64,000 bases of DNA from Selenomonadales bacterium (GCA_900769615.1 CAAGHH010000009.1:33677-97676), one strand, 5' to 3'; shown: positions 42,690 to 51,998, counted from the first letter of the stretch. Notes: generated by a model from the sequence alone, not told the origin. Numbers and translations: made by a program.

Positions 42690-43292
42690 ATGAGTGAGAT
42701 TCCAGTAATTACGATTAGTCGTCAATATGGTGCTGGCGGTCGTGAGCTGGCAGGAATTATTGCCAATAAGCTCGGCATTAAGCTTTATGATCGGCAAATT
42801 GTTCATATTGCTGCTGCTAAGCTGGGCATTGATGATTTGAGCGAAAAAGACTTGCTGGAAATGGAAAATTATGTAAAACCGCTGTCCATGAGTTTTGTAC
42901 CGTTTCGTTCTTTTGGAATGAATATGGGCGAATCTAGTCAAGGTATTTTCATGTCGGAGTCAGCAGCTATCCGCAAATTAGCTAAAGATGGTCCATGTGT
43001 AATCTTAGGCCGCAGTGCTGATTATGCTTTACGCAAATTTGATAATAAATTTTCTGTTTTTGTTTGTGCGGATGATGATTATCGTGAAGCAAGAGGCAAG
43101 ACAGTCTATGGTGGCAAGACGCTGAAAGAATTAAATCAGGAAGATAAAAAACGTGCTCGCTACTATAATTATTATACTGGTCAGACTTGGGGAGAAGGTC
43201 AGAATTATGATATGGTAGTAAATACCAGTCATGATTCATTGGAAAAAATCGCTGACGCAATTATTGAGTACATTAAAGTAATCAAAGGATAA
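42690..43292 (+). CDS. Cytidylate kinase-like (Cmk2) family protein
   Basis: ATG 42690 is nine bases after GGGAGG; ATG 42681 abuts it. The protein has 200 residues. The N-terminal ITISRQYGAGGRELAGIIANKLG is the nucleotide loop of the cytidylate-kinase-like family, which lacks the classical P-loop lysine. CVILGRSADYAL and a C-terminal YDMVVNTSHDSLEKIADAI complete the pattern. The substrate is not established for this family; it need not be CMP. It is nine bases before the frame of a sugar symporter, and the pair is behind cre-like sites, which hints at a carbohydrate-related role. Confidence 0.8.
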   Translation: MSEIPVITISRQYGAGGRELAGIIANKLGIKLYDRQIVHIAAAKLGIDDLSEKDLLEMENYVKPLSMSFVPFRSFGMNMGESSQGIFMSESAAIRKLAKDGPCVILGRSADYALRKFDNKFSVFVCADDDYREARGKTVYGGKTLKELNQEDKKRARYYNYYTGQTWGEGQNYDMVVNTSHDSLEKIADAIIEYIKVIKG

Positions 43293-43325
43293 AATCCTTT
43301 AGTGCATCGGGGGAGGCACAAGCTT

Positions 43326-44747
43326 ATGTCAAACGGAAAAGGAAAAATTTGGCCACGTATTGCTTATGCATGTGGTACATTTGGTCATGACGTATTCTAT
43401 GCGATGATTGGTACGTATTTCATGATTTTTGTAACGAGTAATCTGTTTCATTCAGATAATCCAAATCATGATGCGTATATGATTGGTATTGTAACGACTA
43501 TTATTTTGGTTTTGCGTATAGCTGAACTTTTTGTTGACCCATTTATCGGCAATATCATTGATAAAACGAAAACCCGTTGGGGACGGTTTAAACCTTGGGT
43601 TTTAGGTGGTGCCGTAGTTGCTGCGGTAACGCTTGCATTGCTTTTTACTAACTTTGGTGGCATGACAGTCAGCAATCCGACTATGTATCTGATACTTTTT
43701 GCTATTGTATATTTCATAATGGATATCTTTTATTCGGCTAAAGATGTTGCTATTTGGTCGATGATACCAGCACTTTCGTTTGATTCACATGAACGTGAAG
43801 TAACGGCTACGGTTGCTCGTATTGGTTCAGTTTTTGGTGGTCAGCTTGTTACTATCATTGTTATGCCAGTGGTACTGTATTTCTCACTTAATCAAAATGG
43901 TGGTGCTGGTGATCCAACTGGCTGGTTTGCTTTTGCTTGCATTGGTGGCGGTATTGCTACTTTAGGTGCTATCATTCTTGGTATAGGTACGCATGAACAA
44001 GAAAATTCTCTGCGTGAAAATAAAACCGAAACTTCCGCTAAAGATGTATTCAAAGTATTGACTAAAAATGATCAGTTATTATGGATGGCAATTGCTTATT
44101 TAGTTTATGGTATCGGTATTAATATTGTTAATAACTTTAACCTGTATTACTTCATTTATGTAATTGGTGATGCAACGAAGTTCTCAATTTTAGGTGTAAT
44201 TAATACTATTATCGGTCTTTTGGCAGTAGCTGCCTTCCCGGTTCTTACGACAAAATTCAGCCGTCGTAAATTATTCTTCTCATCTATTGCTATAATGGTA
44301 GTAGCACTACTGATTTATGCAATGAGTGGTACCAATGTTACCTTGGCTTTGATTGGTGCTGGCTTATTCTCATTGCCACAGCCACTTATCTTCCTTGTTG
44401 TTTTGATGACTATTACCGACTCAGTAGAATATGGTCAGTTAAAACTTGGTCATCGTGATGAAGCCGTCTGTCTCTGCGTTCGTCCATTAGTTGATAAATT
44501 TGCTGGTGCAGTTTCATCGGGCATTATCGGTATGGCAGCTATTTGGGTTGGTATGACTGGTGGTGCAACTGCTGGCAGCATCAGTGCAGATGATATGATT
44601 CGTTTCCAAATGATTATGTTTGCGGCTCCGATTGTGCTTATGATATTAGGCGGTTTGATTTATCGTGCAAAAGTAACTCTTACGGAACAGGAACATGCGC
44701 GTATTGTGGAAGAACTTGAAGCAAAATGGGAAGAAATGAATAAATAA
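43326..44747 (+). CDS. GPH-family sugar:cation symporter
   Basis: ATG 43326 is nine bases after GGGGGAGG. The protein has 473 residues and twelve predicted membrane segments. IAYACGTFGHDVFYAMIGTYFMIF at the N-terminus, DPFIGNIIDKTKTRWGRFKPWVL in loop 2-3 and DSVEYGQLKLGHRDEAVCLCVRPLVDK near the C-terminus are signatures of the MelB/XylP/GusB glycoside-pentoside-hexuronide family. It takes up a sugar with H+ or Na+. No glycosidase gene is nearby, so the sugar is unknown. It ends in a strong terminator. Confidence 0.93.
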   Translation: MSNGKGKIWPRIAYACGTFGHDVFYAMIGTYFMIFVTSNLFHSDNPNHDAYMIGIVTTIILVLRIAELFVDPFIGNIIDKTKTRWGRFKPWVLGGAVVAAVTLALLFTNFGGMTVSNPTMYLILFAIVYFIMDIFYSAKDVAIWSMIPALSFDSHEREVTATVARIGSVFGGQLVTIIVMPVVLYFSLNQNGGAGDPTGWFAFACIGGGIATLGAIILGIGTHEQENSLRENKTETSAKDVFKVLTKNDQLLWMAIAYLVYGIGINIVNNFNLYYFIYVIGDATKFSILGVINTIIGLLAVAAFPVLTTKFSRRKLFFSSIAIMVVALLIYAMSGTNVTLALIGAGLFSLPQPLIFLVVLMTITDSVEYGQLKLGHRDEAVCLCVRPLVDKFAGAVSSGIIGMAAIWVGMTGGATAGSISADDMIRFQMIMFAAPIVLMILGGLIYRAKVTLTEQEHARIVEELEAKWEEMNK

Positions 44748-44760
44748 AACTTTTTCTTTT

Positions 44761-44808
44761 TATAACCCTTCGTTTTTACGGAAAATGTAAAAATGAAGGG
44801 TTATTTTA
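44761..44808 (+). terminator. Terminator after the GPH symporter
   Basis: The stem ATAACCCTTC pairs with GAAGGGTTAT, with a further inner pairing TTTTTAC/GTAAAAA, followed by TTTT. Confidence 0.9.
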
Positions 44809-44875
44809 TTGCAATTTTTATTTTTTTTTGCTAGAATGAAAAAAAGTTAATTATCTGGTAAGGAGATTTAGTAAA

Positions 44876-45079
44876 ATGGCTAGAAAAACTAATTACGATG
44901 AAAAAATTGCCGCTCTTGAGGACAAAATTGCCAAGAAACAGGAAGATATCAAAAAATTGAAAGCAGCACTTAATGAGTTAAAAAATAAAAAAATTGCTGT
45001 TGATAATCAAGAACTTATGGAATATATGCAGCAGAACAATCTGTCAGCTTCTGAGGTTTTGGCATCGATTAAAGGCTAA
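44876..45079 (+). CDS. Small coiled-coil protein, unknown
   Basis: A 67-residue protein. Residues about 6-42 form a strong lysine/glutamate-rich coiled coil with heptad leucines and isoleucines (KIAALEDKIAKKQEDIKKLKAAL). The C-terminal 20 residues (LMEYMQQNNLSASEVLASIKG) look like a small helical domain. AAGGAG lies nine bases before the ATG, an extended -10-like TGCTAGAAT (44829-44837) is upstream, and a terminator follows. This supports a real monocistronic gene. I do not recognise the family. Confidence 0.75.
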   Translation: MARKTNYDEKIAALEDKIAKKQEDIKKLKAALNELKNKKIAVDNQELMEYMQQNNLSASEVLASIKG

Positions 45080-45102
45080 AAATTGTATTTAAAACTTAAC
45101 AA

Positions 45103-45133
45103 AAAAAGGTCATAAATAGTTATGGCCTTTTTA
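45103..45133 (+). terminator. Terminator after the small coiled-coil gene
   Basis: The stem AAAAAGG-CATAA (45103-45115) pairs with TTATG-CCTTTTT (45120-45132); the loop is four bases, followed by a short T-rich end. Confidence 0.85.
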
Positions 45134-45193
45134 TTGTTGCCATAACCTTTTCAGATCATTAAGGTAATATTGGCTAAAAAGGGGGGATATATA

Positions 45194-47071
45194 TTGAGAA
45201 AAATATGGCGGAAAAAATTAATAGCTTTAATGATAGCTGGTTTTACCATGACTGGGATTTTTCAGCCGGTTCCAAAGGCGGAAGCAGTTGATGCTTGGGC
45301 GGCAGCAGCTCAGGCACTTGGTGTTTTTGGAGCATATAAATCAAGTCTGACTAGTATTCTGGCTATGGGCAATAACGTTAATGCTCAAATTCAAAGCCGC
45401 TTGCAGGATGATAAAGAAAATGGTTTAGATTTTAATAAAAATGATATAAAAATTGTAAATCAAGTTATGAATCAATTGACTCAGCAGGGAGTTTATGTTT
45501 TAAAAAACAATTCGCTGCCTTTTATTTGGAGTGTTAATAATAGCAAGGAATTTAATGCGGCTTGTTATCCGACTAATTATGTTAGTATAAATAAGGCGTT
45601 AGTGCGTGGACTTAATTGTGATATTGATGAATTAGCAGCCGTTTTGGGGCATGAAATGACGCATGGACTAGAACAGCATAGTGCGCATAATTATGCTAAG
45701 GCAGTAGCACAGTATTATGGTCTTAGTTTTTTAAATATGGATACTGGGGTTATGGACTGGAATAAATTAAATGCTTTGGCTAGTTATTCTATAGCTAAAA
45801 ATGTTACTTTGCCGACTGAGTATGATGCGGATGAAGGCGGTTTCTATCTAATGACCAGCGCTGGTTTTAATCCTGGTGGCGGGGCAGCTGCTATGGCTCG
45901 CATGGCGTATTATTTGACTTATGAAACGCAAAATATCATGGAATATCAGGATATTGATGAAAAAAATAAAAATCAGGAAAATTTCAATGACCATCCGGAT
46001 ACGGAGCTGCGTGAGCAAAAATTAGCTAAAATGATGTCGGATTATGGTGCTGGTCATGTAACGGTAAAAAATCGGCAGGATATATTTATTGATGGTGAAA
46101 AATTAATAACCGCTGAATGGACTGGTGACAGCTTTGATAATACCGCAGAAAATGCTTATTATATCGCTGGCGCTTTGGCCAAGGCTTTTCATGATAATGA
46201 TACGGCAGCTGATTGGAATTTTCAGCAGACGGCTAATGGCAATATAACTTGTTTACCCGATATTAGAGTGAATAAAGTATTAAAGGATTTTTTGCAGCGT
46301 GATAAAGCATTTGGCAGCCGGTTGCAGAATCTGATCCATAAAGCTTATATTAACGAAAAAACTAGTGGTGCTAGAGATAAAATGAAGCTGAGCAGTCAAG
46401 AAAGATTAGCTAAAATAATTGCTGAAAAGGAAAATGCTTTAGCAGCTGATATAAAGGCAGTAAAAAAGATGCGGGAAAACGCTGATACATATAGTGATTA
46501 TGGGTTAGGCGCACAGGCGATTTTTCAAATGAAGCGGGTTTTTGCTGCTAAAAATATTGATAATGAAGCCGAAAGCTATGCTATTCGCGGACGGGCTAAA
46601 GCAGTAGCGGGCGATTTTACTGGCGCGCTAAAGGATTCAGCTAAGGCTATAGAGCTTGATGATAAAAATGTATATAATTTCTTGAATCGGGCTGATGTTT
46701 ATCACATGCAAGGCAATACGGCAGCTGCTTTGGCTGATTTGCAGAAGGGTAAAGAGCTGGCAGCCGATAATCCATTTAATTATCTGATGAGCGGACAGAT
46801 TTATGATGAATTGGCTGAAAAGGAAAAAGCCTTGGCTAATTATCGTAAGTATTATGAACTGAAACCGAAAGCTTTTCGGGATATACCTATGGAATATTTA
46901 AAAGATATTGCGCCACAAGAATATGATACGCTTAAAAAGGAACATGATACAGCTCGCAAAGCCCAAGAAAAGGCAATAAAAGCTGAAAAAGAACAGAAGA
47001 AAAAAGCGCAAAAAAACAGCAGTCATGAAAAAAAGACTGCTGTTAAAAGTAAAAAATTTATTTGTTCATAA
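45194..47071 (+). CDS. Exported M48-family metalloprotease with TPR-like repeats
   Basis: TTG 45194 is chosen because GGGGGGA (45181-45187) lies upstream at good spacing. The protein has 625 residues. A signal peptide (hydrophobic core, then AEA-VDA) is followed by an M48 domain: zinc site HEMTHGLEQHS with the third ligand probably in YDADEGGFYLM. Residues about 430-590 contain TPR-like repeats (GRAKAVAGDFTGALKDSAKAIELDDKNV; LNRADVYHMQGNTAAALADLQKG). This layout resembles BepA-type periplasmic proteases that guard outer-membrane protein assembly. The C-terminus is lysine-rich. The 3' end overlaps proC on the other strand by 14 bases. Confidence 0.87.
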   Translation: MRKIWRKKLIALMIAGFTMTGIFQPVPKAEAVDAWAAAAQALGVFGAYKSSLTSILAMGNNVNAQIQSRLQDDKENGLDFNKNDIKIVNQVMNQLTQQGVYVLKNNSLPFIWSVNNSKEFNAACYPTNYVSINKALVRGLNCDIDELAAVLGHEMTHGLEQHSAHNYAKAVAQYYGLSFLNMDTGVMDWNKLNALASYSIAKNVTLPTEYDADEGGFYLMTSAGFNPGGGAAAMARMAYYLTYETQNIMEYQDIDEKNKNQENFNDHPDTELREQKLAKMMSDYGAGHVTVKNRQDIFIDGEKLITAEWTGDSFDNTAENAYYIAGALAKAFHDNDTAADWNFQQTANGNITCLPDIRVNKVLKDFLQRDKAFGSRLQNLIHKAYINEKTSGARDKMKLSSQERLAKIIAEKENALAADIKAVKKMRENADTYSDYGLGAQAIFQMKRVFAAKNIDNEAESYAIRGRAKAVAGDFTGALKDSAKAIELDDKNVYNFLNRADVYHMQGNTAAALADLQKGKELAADNPFNYLMSGQIYDELAEKEKALANYRKYYELKPKAFRDIPMEYLKDIAPQEYDTLKKEHDTARKAQEKAIKAEKEQKKKAQKNSSHEKKTAVKSKKFICS

Positions 47072-47840
47072 TAGTGTCGATTGATTTTATGCAGGCATTG
47101 CGGAACCCTTGTTCTTCGAGAGCAGTTACGCCACAAATGGTAGTTCCGGCTGGCGAACAAACATTATCTTTAAGGATTCCAGGGTGGGTACTGGTGGCTA
47201 ATTGTAATTTAGCTGAGCCTAAAATCATTTGTGAGATAAGGCGATAGGCATCATCGCGTTTTAAACCGTATTTTACAGCAGCATCGCCATAGGCTTCGAT
47301 AAAAAGATCAACAAAAGCTGGTCCGCAGCCAGTAATAGTGCCACCAATACCCATAAGATTAGAAGGCAATTCCTGGACTAAACCAACTGAGGCAAAAAGC
47401 TGCATGATTTGTTGCCGCTCAGCTGGTTCAAGGGAATTGCTTTCTTCAAATAATAACACTCCCTCGCCGACTAAAGCTGGTGTGTTTGGCATGACGAACT
47501 GCAAACGGGTGTCAGTTTGCAAAAATTTTTGATAATGCGCCATGTCCCAGCCGGCTGCTATCGAAATTAAAGCTTTGCCATTTAATTTTTGACCAAAATC
47601 CTTTAATACGCTAGCTATTTGATAAGGCTTGCAGGCCATTATCAAGGTGTCAGCGGCATCAGCTAGTGCAGCCAGATTTGCTACTGGCGTAAAACCAATG
47701 GCTTTAGCATTACGTTGCAATTTTTCCTGATTTGGAGCAAAGGCAAAGACTTTTTCTGGTGCGATAGCTTTGGCTTTTATAAAACCAGCGGCTAAGGCTT
47801 GCGCCATATTTCCCATGCCGATAAAACCAAGTTTATTCAT
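47058..47840 (-). CDS. proC: Pyrroline-5-carboxylate reductase
   Basis: ATG 47840 is chosen (MNKLGFIGMGNMAQALAAGF), with GGAGG upstream; the frame extends further but without a ribosome site. The protein has 260 residues. The N-terminal Rossmann motif GFIGMGNMA binds NAD(P)H. FVMPNTPALVGEGVLLF and the C-terminal DNVCSPAGTTICGVTALEEQGFR are the conserved ProC patterns. It makes the last step of proline synthesis. It is monocistronic and convergent with the M48 gene, overlapping by 14 bases. Confidence 0.94.
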   Translation of the reverse strand: MNKLGFIGMGNMAQALAAGFIKAKAIAPEKVFAFAPNQEKLQRNAKAIGFTPVANLAALADAADTLIMACKPYQIASVLKDFGQKLNGKALISIAAGWDMAHYQKFLQTDTRLQFVMPNTPALVGEGVLLFEESNSLEPAERQQIMQLFASVGLVQELPSNLMGIGGTITGCGPAFVDLFIEAYGDAAVKYGLKRDDAYRLISQMILGSAKLQLATSTHPGILKDNVCSPAGTTICGVTALEEQGFRNACIKSIDTIMNK

Positions 47841-48083
47841 AAAAGAACCTCCGTTACAAAAAAAGCACAAAAACAATGTATTACTAAAGTATTGTAACAT
47901 ATTTAGGAGCTGATTGTCATAAATTGCGTTAGATATATGATTAAATACTAATATTGTAAAGGAAGTGGTTGTTACAGGTTGACTTTAGTTAGATAAATGT
48001 TGCTAATTATGATAAAATTAATTGCAGACAGATATAATGATTGGTAGAATAAATAATATAAATAAAGCACGGGGGGTTATGAC

Positions 48084-50000
48084 ATGATACGTGAGCATCG
48101 GAGCCGAAGTAAGCTCGAGACATATTATAAAAAATTTATCGAAGAAGGAATCGTTGATCCGAACGTTCATCCTTGGGTAGCTGAGTCATGGCAGCTTAGC
48201 AAGGAGTATGGAATTGCGCGCGATAAGATGAATGTAAAGCATCTGCTGTCAAAAGATGAGTTCAAGGCATTGCAGCAAAAGCATAGAGTTGCTATTAATT
48301 ATCTTAATAAGCTAAGCGAGGGTATTAAGGAATTTTTCCAAGAGTATAATTTAAGTTTATTGCTAATAGATGCGGATTGCACGGTACTAAAGAGTTATTC
48401 GCTGCCATTTTATCAGATGACTCCGGGGGAGATTGAAGGCACGCGGGTCGGAGTTGAAGATGTTGGTACGTCAAGCATCAGTGTTGCTTATGCTCATAAG
48501 ACGTCGTTTTGGATGTTTGGTCCGGAGATGTGGATTGAGGATTGTCAGTTGGGCGATGCTTGCTCGGCACCAGTTTGGGTAAATGGAGAATTTCATTATA
48601 TTATTACCTTGGTGTCGATGGAACAGGAAAGTATGCCACAGGATGCAGTTATTTCATTGTTATTGACTATGAAGACAGCTTTGGAACAGCATTTGGAGGA
48701 GTCAGTTCGGATAAAAGCTGAAGAAGCTATTTTGGATGCTACGCCATTTGCTGTTTATCATGTAATGCCAGGTGGTGAAGTTGCCTATGCTAATAAGCTG
48801 GGACATACACGACTTGAAGGTATTGGCGCCAAGAAAAATCAGGCGGGGCATAGTACGTCAAATCTTAATGATGTCATTATGAACTATCAGCATACGCCTA
48901 TTTATAAAGGCTTCCGTGGGGTGCCATCCTATAATAAGGAAGTAACTTGGATTACGCCAGTCAAAACCTATGAGGATATAACAACTGTTGTTCCGCTGGA
49001 ACGGGATGAAGATCAAGCGGTACAGAGTGTGGTCGTTGTTTCAATGCCAATTGAGGATTTACGTACTTTAGTGGCACATGCTGCTGGGTATACGGCTAAA
49101 TATAGCTTGAATTCCATGGTTGGCGAGGGAACTACTTTTGCTAGTGTACGCAATAAAGCTGCTCGCGTAGCGAAGAATAAACATCATGTGTTAATTCAGG
49201 GAGAAGCTGGTACTGGTAAGCAACGTATGGCACATGGTATTCATCAGGCAAGCCCGAGGGCAGCAGGTCCTTTGATAACGCTTCGTTGTGGCGATTCTAC
49301 ACCGGAGATTTTGGAGCAGGAGCTGTTTGGCGTACAGGTAAGCTCGGATGTCAGTCATCAAGGGCGATTGGAGCTGGCATCTGGCGGTACGCTGTTTTTA
49401 GACGAAATCGAAAAAATGCCCAAAGGAATCGCAGTTAAACTGGCTAAGGCTTTGGAGCTGGGAAAAACTAAGCGTATGGGCGAGGAGCTTGAGCGTACAA
49501 TAGATGTTCGTATCATTGCTGCTTGTGACAGTGATTTGAAAAGGCTTACGGAGCGTGGTCTTTTTGCGCGAGAACTTTTTGATATAGTTTCTAAAAGTAC
49601 GATAAGAGTTCCAGCTTTGAGAAGCCGCCGTGAGGATATTCCTAAACTGGCTGCACATATTGTGAGTGAACTAGCTGAGCAGCATCAGATGCCAGCTAAG
49701 AAGATTTTGCCAGCAACTGAGATTGTGCTCAAAGACTATGATTGGCCTGGCAATATTAAACAGCTGCAAAGTGTGCTGGAATATGCATTCTTTAATACTG
49801 CTGGAACTGAAATCGGTCCTGATGATATCAGTCTGATGGGGGATGTCAAACCGGATAACAAATGGAAGGAAGATAAGGAAGTATTCGTTAAAGCTTGGCA
49901 AGCTGCTGGTGGCAATGTCAGCCGGCTAGCTAACTTGTTAAATGTCAGTCGCGTAACACTTTACCGTTATCTCAAGAAATATGGTTTGGAGAAGAAATAA
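48084..50000 (+). CDS. AAA+ transcriptional regulator with GAF domain, lacking GAFTGA
   Basis: A 638-residue AcoR/DhaR-type regulator. N-terminal GAF-like sensor (about 60-205), PAS-like region (about 210-325), AAA+ domain (about 345-570) and a Fis-type HTH (about 604-635: GGNVSRLANLLNVSRVTLYRYLKK). Walker A is GEAGTGKQ (373-380) and Walker B FLDEIE (438-443). The stretch that should read GAFTGA is ELFGVQVSSDVSHQGRLE (413-430): the loop that contacts sigma-54 is gone. As in DhaR and TyrR, regulation through ordinary sigma factor is more likely. A TATAAT lies at 48033-48038. Confidence 0.87.
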   Translation: MIREHRSRSKLETYYKKFIEEGIVDPNVHPWVAESWQLSKEYGIARDKMNVKHLLSKDEFKALQQKHRVAINYLNKLSEGIKEFFQEYNLSLLLIDADCTVLKSYSLPFYQMTPGEIEGTRVGVEDVGTSSISVAYAHKTSFWMFGPEMWIEDCQLGDACSAPVWVNGEFHYIITLVSMEQESMPQDAVISLLLTMKTALEQHLEESVRIKAEEAILDATPFAVYHVMPGGEVAYANKLGHTRLEGIGAKKNQAGHSTSNLNDVIMNYQHTPIYKGFRGVPSYNKEVTWITPVKTYEDITTVVPLERDEDQAVQSVVVVSMPIEDLRTLVAHAAGYTAKYSLNSMVGEGTTFASVRNKAARVAKNKHHVLIQGEAGTGKQRMAHGIHQASPRAAGPLITLRCGDSTPEILEQELFGVQVSSDVSHQGRLELASGGTLFLDEIEKMPKGIAVKLAKALELGKTKRMGEELERTIDVRIIAACDSDLKRLTERGLFARELFDIVSKSTIRVPALRSRREDIPKLAAHIVSELAEQHQMPAKKILPATEIVLKDYDWPGNIKQLQSVLEYAFFNTAGTEIGPDDISLMGDVKPDNKWKEDKEVFVKAWQAAGGNVSRLANLLNVSRVTLYRYLKKYGLEKK

Positions 50001-50017
50001 AGTAAAGGAGATTTTTC

Positions 50018-50668
50018 GTGCGTTTAAGAAGAAAACCGTGGGTAGATGAAGCGATTCATGAATTTGATGCCTTTGTGTTCAGCCGGGATATGGAGCTAGG
50101 TGAGGCACAAAAAGGGCATTGGCAGGATATATTTGGTCGTAAGGCACCTTTGCATGTTGAGCTTGGTACTGGTAAGGGTGATTTTATCAGTCAATTGGCT
50201 GCAAAGCATCTAGAAATTAATTTTATTGGTATTGAGGCGCAGCAGGATGTGCTGTATTCAGCAGCTAAAAAGATTGCGGCCAGCGAGCTTAGTAATGTGC
50301 GTTTGCTGGTATTTGATATTAACAATATAGAAAATATTTTTGCACCAGCTGAAGTTGATAGATTTTATATCAATTTCTGTGATCCTTGGCCGAAAAAACG
50401 TCATGCCAAACGGCGGCTTACTCATGTTGGCTTTTTGGAAAAGTATCGCCGGCTGCTGAAAAAACCAGGTGAACTTCATTTTAAGACCGATAACCGTCCG
50501 CTGTTTGATTTTTCCTTGGAGCAATTTGCAGAAGCGGGGTTAAAAACCCGTGATGTATCATTTGATTTGCATGCAGAGAATCGTCCGGATAATATCATGA
50601 CGGAATATGAGCGCAAGTTCAGCGGTTTTGGCGAAAAGATTAATCGCTGTGAAGTAATTTTTGCTTGA
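50018..50668 (+). CDS. trmB: tRNA (guanine-N7-)-methyltransferase
   Basis: A 216-residue SAM-dependent enzyme with a GTG start behind AAAGGAG. The SAM motif VELGTGKGDFI, FIGIEAQ, and the signature INFCDPWPKKRHAKRRL identify TrmB, which makes m7G46 in tRNA. It starts 18 bases after the AAA+ regulator gene and lies 21 bases before the SEDS gene, consistent with one transcript. Confidence 0.95.
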   Translation: MRLRRKPWVDEAIHEFDAFVFSRDMELGEAQKGHWQDIFGRKAPLHVELGTGKGDFISQLAAKHLEINFIGIEAQQDVLYSAAKKIAASELSNVRLLVFDINNIENIFAPAEVDRFYINFCDPWPKKRHAKRRLTHVGFLEKYRRLLKKPGELHFKTDNRPLFDFSLEQFAEAGLKTRDVSFDLHAENRPDNIMTEYERKFSGFGEKINRCEVIFA

Positions 50669-50689
50669 TATGATAAAGGGGGCAGCGTC

Positions 50690-51889
50690 GTGCGGATTCG
50701 AAAAACACTTTGGAATAATGATGCCGAACCAATTATGGTTATCATGTTTATTCTGATGGTGTTGGGCACGATAAATGTTTTTAGTTCCAGTTATGTTAAG
50801 GCTACATTAGAAAATGGCACGCCGTACTTTTTTTTGATTAGGCATTGTGTTTTTTTAATAGTGGGCTTAGTGTGTTTTTGCATAATCAGGCGGATAGATT
50901 ATATGCGCTGGCGAAGTTTTATAGTAGTGGCGCTTTTTCTGACGATAGCGGCCTTAATTGCGGTTTTTTTTGTTGGTTATGAGGTTAATGGTTCTAGACG
51001 CTGGATACCACTGCCGGTAGTTGGCGCCTTTCAGCCGGCTGAATTTGCCAAATTGATTGCAATTATGTTAGCAGCAGCGGTACTATCATATAGAGTCAAA
51101 CGAAAAAAGAAGGCTACTATCTGTAATTTGCAGTATGGTTTAATAGCATTGATGGCAGGGTTAACAGAAAAAGAGCCTGATATGGGAACAGCGGCTATTA
51201 TTATGGGGATTCCAATTATTATGGCTTTTGTGGCAGGCTTGAGTAAAAAGGAAAAAAGCATTTTATGGACACTTTTACTAGTTGGCATACCTTTCTTTGT
51301 AGCTACGCAATCATACCGCTTGGAACGCGTAAAAATTATGTTTGATCCCTGGGCAGATGCGCAGAATAAAGGTTATCAGATGGTACAGTCACTCTGTACG
51401 ATTGGTTCTGGCGGCTTTTTTGGCATGGGATTAGGCGATGGTGTCAGCAAATATGCCTATCTGCCGGAGGGACATACTGATTTTGCATTTGCGATTTTTT
51501 GTCAGGAGCATGGTTTTATCGGTGCACTATTTGTTTTTGCGTTAATGGCCTTGTTGATAATTTTTTGCTTGCGTATTGCTAATAGAGCCAATGAAGAATT
51601 TGGTCAGCTTTTAGCGATGGGGATTATGATTTTGATAGCTGGTCAAGGTATTGCTAATATGGCTATGGTTGGCGGGATATTGCCAGTAGTGGGTGTTCCT
51701 ATGCCATTTATAAGCTATGGCGGTTCGTCGCTGGTAGTTACGATGATAGCAATGGGGCTATTGCTAAGCATTTGTGATCATAGTGAAAAAAACAAAACAG
51801 AAACGGATAAGGCTGTGTCTGGTGATGCTAAAAAAGAAGCTAGGGCAATAGCTGATAAAGATAATAAAAAATTGTATTTGGTAAAATAA
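50690..51889 (+). CDS. SEDS-family peptidoglycan glycosyltransferase (FtsW/RodA/SpoVE)
   Basis: A 399-residue polytopic protein with a GTG start. SEDS signatures: GSRRWIPLPVVGAFQPAEFAKLIAIM, PDMGTAAII, LPEGHTDFAFAIFCQEHGFIGAL, and VVGVPMPFISYGGSSLVV. These are lipid II polymerases of septal or lateral wall synthesis. The spacing of GSRRWI and the ISYGGSS context fit FtsW/SpoVE better than RodA, but the gene is not in a division cluster, so I do not name it. The C-terminal 40 residues are charged. A terminator follows. Confidence 0.9.
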   Translation: MRIRKTLWNNDAEPIMVIMFILMVLGTINVFSSSYVKATLENGTPYFFLIRHCVFLIVGLVCFCIIRRIDYMRWRSFIVVALFLTIAALIAVFFVGYEVNGSRRWIPLPVVGAFQPAEFAKLIAIMLAAAVLSYRVKRKKKATICNLQYGLIALMAGLTEKEPDMGTAAIIMGIPIIMAFVAGLSKKEKSILWTLLLVGIPFFVATQSYRLERVKIMFDPWADAQNKGYQMVQSLCTIGSGGFFGMGLGDGVSKYAYLPEGHTDFAFAIFCQEHGFIGALFVFALMALLIIFCLRIANRANEEFGQLLAMGIMILIAGQGIANMAMVGGILPVVGVPMPFISYGGSSLVVTMIAMGLLLSICDHSEKNKTETDKAVSGDAKKEARAIADKDNKKLYLVK

Positions 51890-51892
51890 GAA

Positions 51893-51921
51893 ATGGTCGA
51901 TCTTTGGATCGACTGTTTTTT
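51893..51921 (+). terminator. Terminator after the SEDS gene
   Basis: The stem GTCGATC pairs with GATCGAC around TTTG, followed by TGTTTTTTA. Confidence 0.88.
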
Positions 51922-51998
51922 ATTCATAGCATTTTCAAGGCAATTATGATAAATATGTGGTAAAATGATTAAACAAGTTGTTTGACGGAGGGTTGATG

